Origin: an uncultured Eubacterium sp.
GTDB taxonomy: Bacteria; Bacillota; Clostridia; Lachnospirales; Lachnospiraceae
Length of the DNA stretch: 10,256 bases
Assembly: GCA_946611445.1 (NCBI GenBank)
Contig: CAMODP010000061.1
Span: 1-10,256 of the forward strand
Reading direction: 5' to 3'
In this document: piece by piece, positions 7,075 to 10,256 of the stretch
Position numbering within the stretch: position 1 is the first letter of the stretch
Layout: each line of letters begins with the position of its first letter
Translations under genes and position numbers: made by a program
The notes under the pieces: generated by a model
Told to the model about the DNA's origin: nothing
Database searches by the model: none
What the model saw: the letters and a program-made list of their open reading frames with translations, nothing else

Positions 7075-7248
7075 CAGCCGCAAGGCCTTTATTGGGTCTG
7101 GCGCCCGTTTTCCCGGGTTTTTTGCATGCTTTTTTCCCTCCTGCGCCCAATTTCTCAGCTGCAGGGCTGTTATTGGGTCTGGCGTCTGCTTCCCTGGGTT
7201 TTTTGCACGCTTTTCTCCCTCTCGCGCCCAACTCCGCAGCTGTAAGGC
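7075..7248. repeat. 81-bp tandem repeat, about 2.2 copies, between the SPFH and Arc-like genes
   Basis: The marker CAGC(C/T)G(C/T)A(A/G)GGC occurs at 7075, 7156 and 7237, and ATTGGGTCTGGCG at 7091 and 7172, always 81 bp apart. The two full units differ at about 16 of 81 positions. Each unit holds a TTGGG near the start and a CCCAA near the end, able to form a stem of about 60 nt, and GGGTTTTTTGCA in the middle. The period is a multiple of three, and all three minus frames stay open across both units, yet none has a credible start codon with a ribosome site. With the hairpin at 7255-7299 it fills most of the 292-bp gap. Confidence 0.9.
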
Positions 7249-7254
7249 TTCGAC

Positions 7255-7299
7255 GCGTCAGAGAGAACCGTCTCTTCTGACTCCTGTCCCCTCTGACGC
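7255..7299 (-). repeat. 14-bp hairpin directly after the SPFH stop codon
   Basis: Minus-strand GCGTCAGAGGGGAC (7299-7286) pairs with GTTCTCTCTGACGC (7268-7255): nine perfect pairs, then five more including two G-U, with a 17-nt loop. It begins 11 bases after the SPFH stop. No T run follows on the minus strand, so it is not a standard intrinsic terminator. It could protect the SPFH message from 3' decay or reduce read-through to the Arc-like gene. Confidence 0.7.
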
Positions 7300-7310
7300 A
7301 TCATTTTCAA

Positions 7311-8330
7311 TCAGTAAAGGCTTCCGGAATTGACCACCGGCTGCGCATCATGGTTGCCGCAGAGCACCACGAGCAGGTTGGATACCATGGCGGCCTTACG
7401 CTCTTCATCCAGCTCTACGGTGCCGTTTTCTTTCAGGCGGTCCAGAGCCATCTCAACCATGCCGACCGCACCGTCTACGATCATCTTACGGGCGTCGATG
7501 ACAGCGGATGCCTGCTGACGCTGCAGCATGACGGCGGCGATCTCCGGCGCATAGGCGAGATAGGTGATCCTGGCTTCCAGAATCTCCAGGCCGGCTGTCG
7601 CCACTTTCTCCTGAATCATCTCCCGGATCCGCTCTGCCACCAGGGTCGTGGAGCCGCGCAGACTGCCGTCATCAGCTCTTCCGTCCCCGGTCGTATCCAC
7701 GTTCGGGGATACATCATAAGGATAGATTTTCACAATGTCCCGCACGGCGGTGTCTGCCTGCAGGGACAGGTACTCTTTGTAGTTGTCTACGTTGAACACT
7801 GCCTTCGCCGTGTCCTGTACCCTCCAGATGACCGCCACGCCAATCTCCACGGGATTGCCGAGTACATCATTTACCTTCTGGCGGGCATTGCTCAGGGTCA
7901 TGTCCTTGAGCGAGATCTTTTTGCTGGCGGCAGCTTCCTTCTTCTGCTCATCTTTCGACAGGAAAATCTTGCTGACATGATTGCCGCTGTCCACGTCGCC
8001 GCTCTGTCCCAGCCGTGTCTTCGCGGCCGGATTAACGCTGACGCTGAAGGGATTTACAAAATAGAAGCCTTCATCCTTCAGGGTACCGGTATACTTTCCG
8101 AACAGGGTCAGAACCAGCGCCTCCTTTGGGCCGAGCACCTTCAGTCCCAGAAACGGAATCCAACCGAAGCACATCAGGAAAATGCCCGGCCAGAAGGCAA
8201 GTCCCGGCATATCATCACTGCCGTGGGATGCCCCGTGAATAAAGAGTACCACACCTGCAATGAGGGCCGCAATCGTCAGAACCATCACCAGCATACCGTT
8301 CCTTCTGTTATTCAGCACCTTTTCTGTCAT
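7311..8330 (-). CDS. SPFH/band-7 domain membrane protein
   Basis: A 339-residue protein of the stomatin/prohibitin/flotillin/HflK superfamily. Two hydrophobic helices (13-31 and 44-62) anchor it. The SPFH domain follows from about 65 ([29 protein letters not shown]) to about 265, then a helical [26 protein letters not shown] segment (271-296) and a conserved C-terminal tail ending in PVVNSGSLY. These proteins oligomerise at the membrane and organise microdomains or regulate proteases; the partner is not visible here. A Lys-rich stretch (about 120-142) interrupts the early SPFH domain. [10 protein letters not shown] (212-221) resembles a calcium-loop signature. AGAGG lies about eight bases before the ATG at 8330. 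Transcription starts from the promoter at 8388-8416, and the Arc-like gene lies downstream. Confidence 0.93.
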   Translation of the reverse strand: MTEKVLNNRRNGMLVMVLTIAALIAGVVLFIHGASHGSDDMPGLAFWPGIFLMCFGWIPFLGLKVLGPKEALVLTLFGKYTGTLKDEGFYFVNPFSVSVNPAAKTRLGQSGDVDSGNHVSKIFLSKDEQKKEAAASKKISLKDMTLSNARQKVNDVLGNPVEIGVAVIWRVQDTAKAVFNVDNYKEYLSLQADTAVRDIVKIYPYDVSPNVDTTGDGRADDGSLRGSTTLVAERIREMIQEKVATAGLEILEARITYLAYAPEIAAVMLQRQQASAVIDARKMIVDGAVGMVEMALDRLKENGTVELDEERKAAMVSNLLVVLCGNHDAQPVVNSGSLY

Positions 8331-8348
8331 GATATCATCCTCTCCTCT

Positions 8349-8362
8349 GCCTGTACGCAGGC
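8349..8362 (-). promoter_or_regulatory. Small leader stem before the SPFH ribosome site
   Basis: Minus-strand GCCTG-CGTA-CAGGC is a perfect 5-bp stem with a 4-base loop. It lies in the presumed 50-base leader and ends right before the AGAGGAGAGG ribosome-binding stretch. It may stabilise the message or affect ribosome access. It is too small for a riboswitch. Confidence 0.4.
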
Positions 8363-8378
8363 TTAAATGAATCTATGT

Positions 8379-8395
8379 GATATCATTATGATATC
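8379..8395. promoter_or_regulatory. Probable operator: perfect 8-1-8 palindrome over the SPFH -10 box
   Basis: GATATCATTATGATATC is an exact inverted repeat with one central base. It covers the whole -10 box and the start-site region, the classical place for a repressor. The core ATGATATCAT appears again at 8329-8338 across the SPFH start codon, about 53 bp from centre to centre, roughly five helical turns. The binding protein is unknown; the Arc-like protein downstream is one candidate. Confidence 0.6.
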
Positions 8396-8416
8396 TATAT
8401 TGAATCATTTTGTCAA
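8388..8416 (-). promoter_or_regulatory. Strong sigma-A promoter of the SPFH gene
   Basis: Minus strand: a perfect TTGACA -35 box (8416-8411), a 17-base spacer, and TATCAT as -10 box (8393-8388). Transcription would begin near 8381, about 50 bases before the SPFH start. The -10 box lies inside the palindrome at 8379-8395. The promoter begins just 12 bp beyond the T run of the terminator of the preceding small gene. Confidence 0.85.
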
Positions 8417-8428
8417 GCGCAATTATGC

Positions 8429-8458
8429 AAAAAAGAGCTGTCCTCTTCCGGACAGCTC
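8429..8458 (-). terminator. Rho-independent terminator of the 53-aa gene
   Basis: Minus-strand GAGCTGTCC (8458-8450 side), loop GGAAGA, GGACAGCTC, then TTTTTT. The nine-pair GC-rich stem, short loop and immediate T6 run are textbook. It lies 13 bases after the stop codon of the small gene at 8472. Confidence 0.95.
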
Positions 8459-8471
8459 CATCTTCCACGCA

Positions 8472-8633
8472 TCAGTCATCTTCAATGCCCGCCTGTGTGT
8501 TGCGGATCAGGATATCGACAATCTCCTCTGCTTTTGCCCTGTCTCCGTCCCGAATGGCCTTCCGGAGATCCTGCAGCTGCACGAGCAGCTGGCGAAGATA
8601 ACTCTTAAACACACTCATATCTTCTCCCTTCAT
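8472..8633 (-). CDS. Small 53-residue hypothetical protein with two predicted helices
   Basis: The product begins MKGEDMSVFKSYLRQLLVQL and continues with a second helix after a short RDGD turn (about 28-31), ending in GIEDD. There is no signal peptide or transmembrane segment. Heptad-like leucines and isoleucines suggest a helical hairpin that dimerises or binds a partner. I do not recognise the family; it lacks the SQELD motif of Spo0E. A perfect AAGGAGG sits nine bases before the ATG at 8633, which decides the start. An internal ATG at 8618 (48 residues) has GGGAGA before it and is an alternative. Its own promoter (8677-8705) and terminator (8429-8458) make it an independent one-gene unit between the MATE pump and the SPFH gene, which is strong support for a real gene despite its size. 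Confidence 0.8.
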   Translation of the reverse strand: MKGEDMSVFKSYLRQLLVQLQDLRKAIRDGDRAKAEEIVDILIRNTQAGIEDD

Positions 8634-8676
8634 TCTTCCGCTCCTCCTTACTGAAGAAAGGCCCCTGACATTCGAT

Positions 8677-8705
8677 ATTATACATCGTTATTTCGTTACC
8701 GTCAA
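8677..8705 (-). promoter_or_regulatory. Strong sigma-A promoter of the 53-aa gene
   Basis: Minus strand: TTGACG (8705-8700), a 17-base spacer, and a perfect TATAAT (8682-8677). The start site would be near 8670, with a leader of about 37 bases that contains AAGGAGG. The -35 box lies only 11 bp after the MATE stop codon at 8716, so the small gene does not depend on read-through from the pump gene. Confidence 0.88.
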
Positions 8706-8715
8706 GCTGCTCTTA

Positions 8716-10104
8716 TCATACGGAAGCCCGGGCGTCTTCTTCCCTGCATTTCTTCTGTATCAGTACTGCAAATATAACGATAAAGCACAGCATGGCTGTC
8801 GCCCAGGTGATCGGATAGACGGCGCCTAGCGACTGGATCGTGTGAATGGTCGCGGAGAAATACGCCAGCAGCGAAATCCGGATCACGCAGAGGTTCAGGA
8901 TAATGATAATCATGGAGAAAATCGAATAGCCCATTCCTCTGACCGCGCCGCCGGTGCATTCCATAATCGGATAGATCCAGTAGAAGGGGAAGGAAACGAG
9001 GGCGATCTTCAGTGCGTTCGTAACGACATCCTGATCCTTCATGAACCAGCCGAACACCGTCTCCGGGAACAGCAGGATGAGGCCGGCTATGCAGAACACG
9101 ACGCCTGCCCCGATCAGGTCGGTCAGAACGATGCCCTTCCGGATTCTCTTGTAATGGCCTGCTCCCGTATTCTGTCCCGCGAAGGTCGTCGCGGCCTGTC
9201 CGAAGGCCATGATCGGCAGGTAGATCAGGTTTTCCACCTTATAGTAGGTCGCAAACGCTGCCACCGCCGTTTCCCCGAAATCATTGATATAGTACTGCAC
9301 CATGACATTGGAAAAGGTGATAATGATGGTCTGAATTCCGGTTGGCAGTCCGATATGAAGGATTTCCTTCAGAATTCCGGCATCTAATGCAAGTTTCTTT
9401 GCAGACAGCCGGAGCCTGTTGCCCTCCCTGGAGGCGAACCAGGCAATCAGGACGGCTGATATACTCTGCGTAAGAGTCGTGCCGATGGCTACGCCTGCCA
9501 CGCCCAGCGGGATCACGATGATCAGCAGGGCGTCAAAAAGCACATTCAGGAAGCCGCAGATAACCAGGACACGGAACGGCGTCTGGGAGTCGCCGTACGC
9601 ACGCATGCCGCCGGATACCATGTTATAGAAAATCAGCATCGGAATGCTGAGCAGGTAAATCCGGATATACACCGTCGCCTGCGGAATGACATTCTCCGGC
9701 GTGTTCAGCAGGCGCATGATCTGCGGCGCGAACAGAATGCCCAGCAGCATGATCAGCAGGCCGCCGAAGAAGCCGAACACGACGGAGGTGTGCAGCGCTT
9801 TGTCTGCCTTCTCATCCTTCCCCGCGCCGATAGCCTGGGCCGCCACAACACTGGTGCCGACAGATATACCGGAAAACAGCCCGATTGTGCAGGTGATCAG
9901 CGTCGAGCTGGCGCCGACAGCTGCCGCCGCCGTCTTGTCCATGACATTGCCGACGAAAAGAAAATCCACGGTGTTGTACAGCATCTGGAAGACACTGCCG
10001 CCGATCAGGGGAAGGATAAAGCGAATCAGAGGGCCCACGATGGGGCCCTGTGTCATATCAATGGTTCTGCGCTTGTTTGCTGTTGCTTTACTGCTCATAT
10101 TCAT
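8716..10104 (-). CDS. MATE-family multidrug/cation antiporter
   Basis: A 462-residue integral membrane protein, the usual MATE length, with about twelve hydrophobic helices in two related halves. Family features are the N-terminal LPLIGGSVFQMLYNTVDFLFVG (31-52), RAYGDSQTPF (168-177) after helix 5, the inter-half loop near 225-245, and FAGQNTGAGHYKRIRKG (308-324) in the second half. MATE pumps export cationic drugs, dyes or metabolites using a Na+ or H+ gradient; the substrate cannot be inferred here. Two starts are possible. The ATG at 10104 has AGGA seven bases upstream; the ATG at 10098, two codons later, has GGAG six bases upstream. I keep the longer one. No terminator is seen after the stop; the promoter of the 53-aa gene follows at once. 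Confidence 0.95.
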   Translation of the reverse strand: MNMSSKATANKRRTIDMTQGPIVGPLIRFILPLIGGSVFQMLYNTVDFLFVGNVMDKTAAAAVGASSTLITCTIGLFSGISVGTSVVAAQAIGAGKDEKADKALHTSVVFGFFGGLLIMLLGILFAPQIMRLLNTPENVIPQATVYIRIYLLSIPMLIFYNMVSGGMRAYGDSQTPFRVLVICGFLNVLFDALLIIVIPLGVAGVAIGTTLTQSISAVLIAWFASREGNRLRLSAKKLALDAGILKEILHIGLPTGIQTIIITFSNVMVQYYINDFGETAVAAFATYYKVENLIYLPIMAFGQAATTFAGQNTGAGHYKRIRKGIVLTDLIGAGVVFCIAGLILLFPETVFGWFMKDQDVVTNALKIALVSFPFYWIYPIMECTGGAVRGMGYSIFSMIIIILNLCVIRISLLAYFSATIHTIQSLGAVYPITWATAMLCFIVIFAVLIQKKCREEDARASV

Positions 10105-10114
10105 CTCCGAATCC

Positions 10115-10153
10115 TGCGCTGTGCGCAGAATGTATAGGTTTTGACAGATCTGT
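10115..10153 (-). promoter_or_regulatory. Possible MATE promoter region with palindrome and leader stem
   Basis: Upstream of the MATE gene the minus strand has a -10-like TATACA (10136-10131), but no good -35 box at normal spacing. A perfect 10-bp palindrome ACAGATCTGT (10144-10153) lies just upstream of it, in what would be the spacer, as in promoters controlled by MerR- or TetR-type regulators. A TGCGC-ACA-GCGCA stem (10127-10115) follows before the ribosome site. Bases 10154-10256 hold no gene I can support. Confidence 0.3.
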
Positions 10154-10256
10154 AACGGACACAGGCTGCGCCGTGCCTTTCTGTCCTCAGCCTGCTGTTA
10201 TTGAAAATGAAACACGTTTTCCACAGATAAGTGCTCACAGCTGACAGGATGACCGG

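Noticed and set aside
6873..7280. Plus-strand frame (135 codons) with a repeated GLLLGLA...GFLHAF pattern
   Set aside because: The pattern comes only from the 81-bp repeat; the first part is antisense to the Arc-like gene, and no ribosome site precedes it.
7194..7305. Small minus-strand frame (MMRQRGQESEE...) after the SPFH stop
   Set aside because: It has no ribosome site, runs through the hairpin at 7255-7299 and the repeat, and shows no domain.
10217..10225. TTTTCCACA, one mismatch from a DnaA box
   Set aside because: It is a single site without a cluster, AT-rich region or dnaA/dnaN neighbours; expected by chance.

Overview
The window reads like the chromosome of a fairly GC-rich member of the Clostridia, most likely a gut Lachnospiraceae-type Firmicute. 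This rests on clear AGGAGG-type ribosome sites, sigma-A promoters, an FtsX-type exporter with a very large coiled coil, an Arc-like ribbon-helix-helix protein beside an SPFH protein, and a secreted nuclease with a C-terminal Cys/His module. Every gene I can support lies on the minus strand, so transcription runs from right to left; the long plus-strand frames are shadows.

From right to left: (1) a MATE-family efflux pump (8716-10104). (2) A 53-codon protein (8472-8633) with its own strong promoter, a perfect Shine-Dalgarno and a textbook terminator. (3) An SPFH/band-7 membrane protein (7311-8330) driven by a TTGACA-17-TATCAT promoter whose -10 box lies inside a perfect 8-1-8 palindrome. It is followed by a 14-bp hairpin, about 2.2 copies of an 81-bp tandem repeat, and a 64-residue Arc-like protein (6824-7018). 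(4) A promoter at 6766-6794 that starts an exporter operon: a Dabb-family small protein (6435-6719), a LolD/MacB-type ATPase (5724-6425) and a 1238-residue FtsX permease (1973-5689) carrying about 430 residues of heptad-repeat coiled coil. (5) A 166-bp intergenic stretch that is either a terminator-like structured element or a tiny gene. (6) A membrane-anchored or secreted DNA/RNA non-specific endonuclease (760-1806), and an HD-domain phosphohydrolase resembling 5'-deoxynucleotidases (90-677) that ends in a possible terminator.

There is no mobile element, CRISPR array, tRNA or rRNA. The SPFH and Arc-like genes probably form one transcription unit, and Dabb/ATPase/permease another. The nuclease and HD enzyme could together degrade external nucleic acid and trim nucleotides, but that link is inference. 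The parts least explained by known families are the symmetric coiled-coil arm of the permease, the 81-bp repeats, the operator at the SPFH promoter, the 53-aa gene and the 1807-1972 intergenic element.
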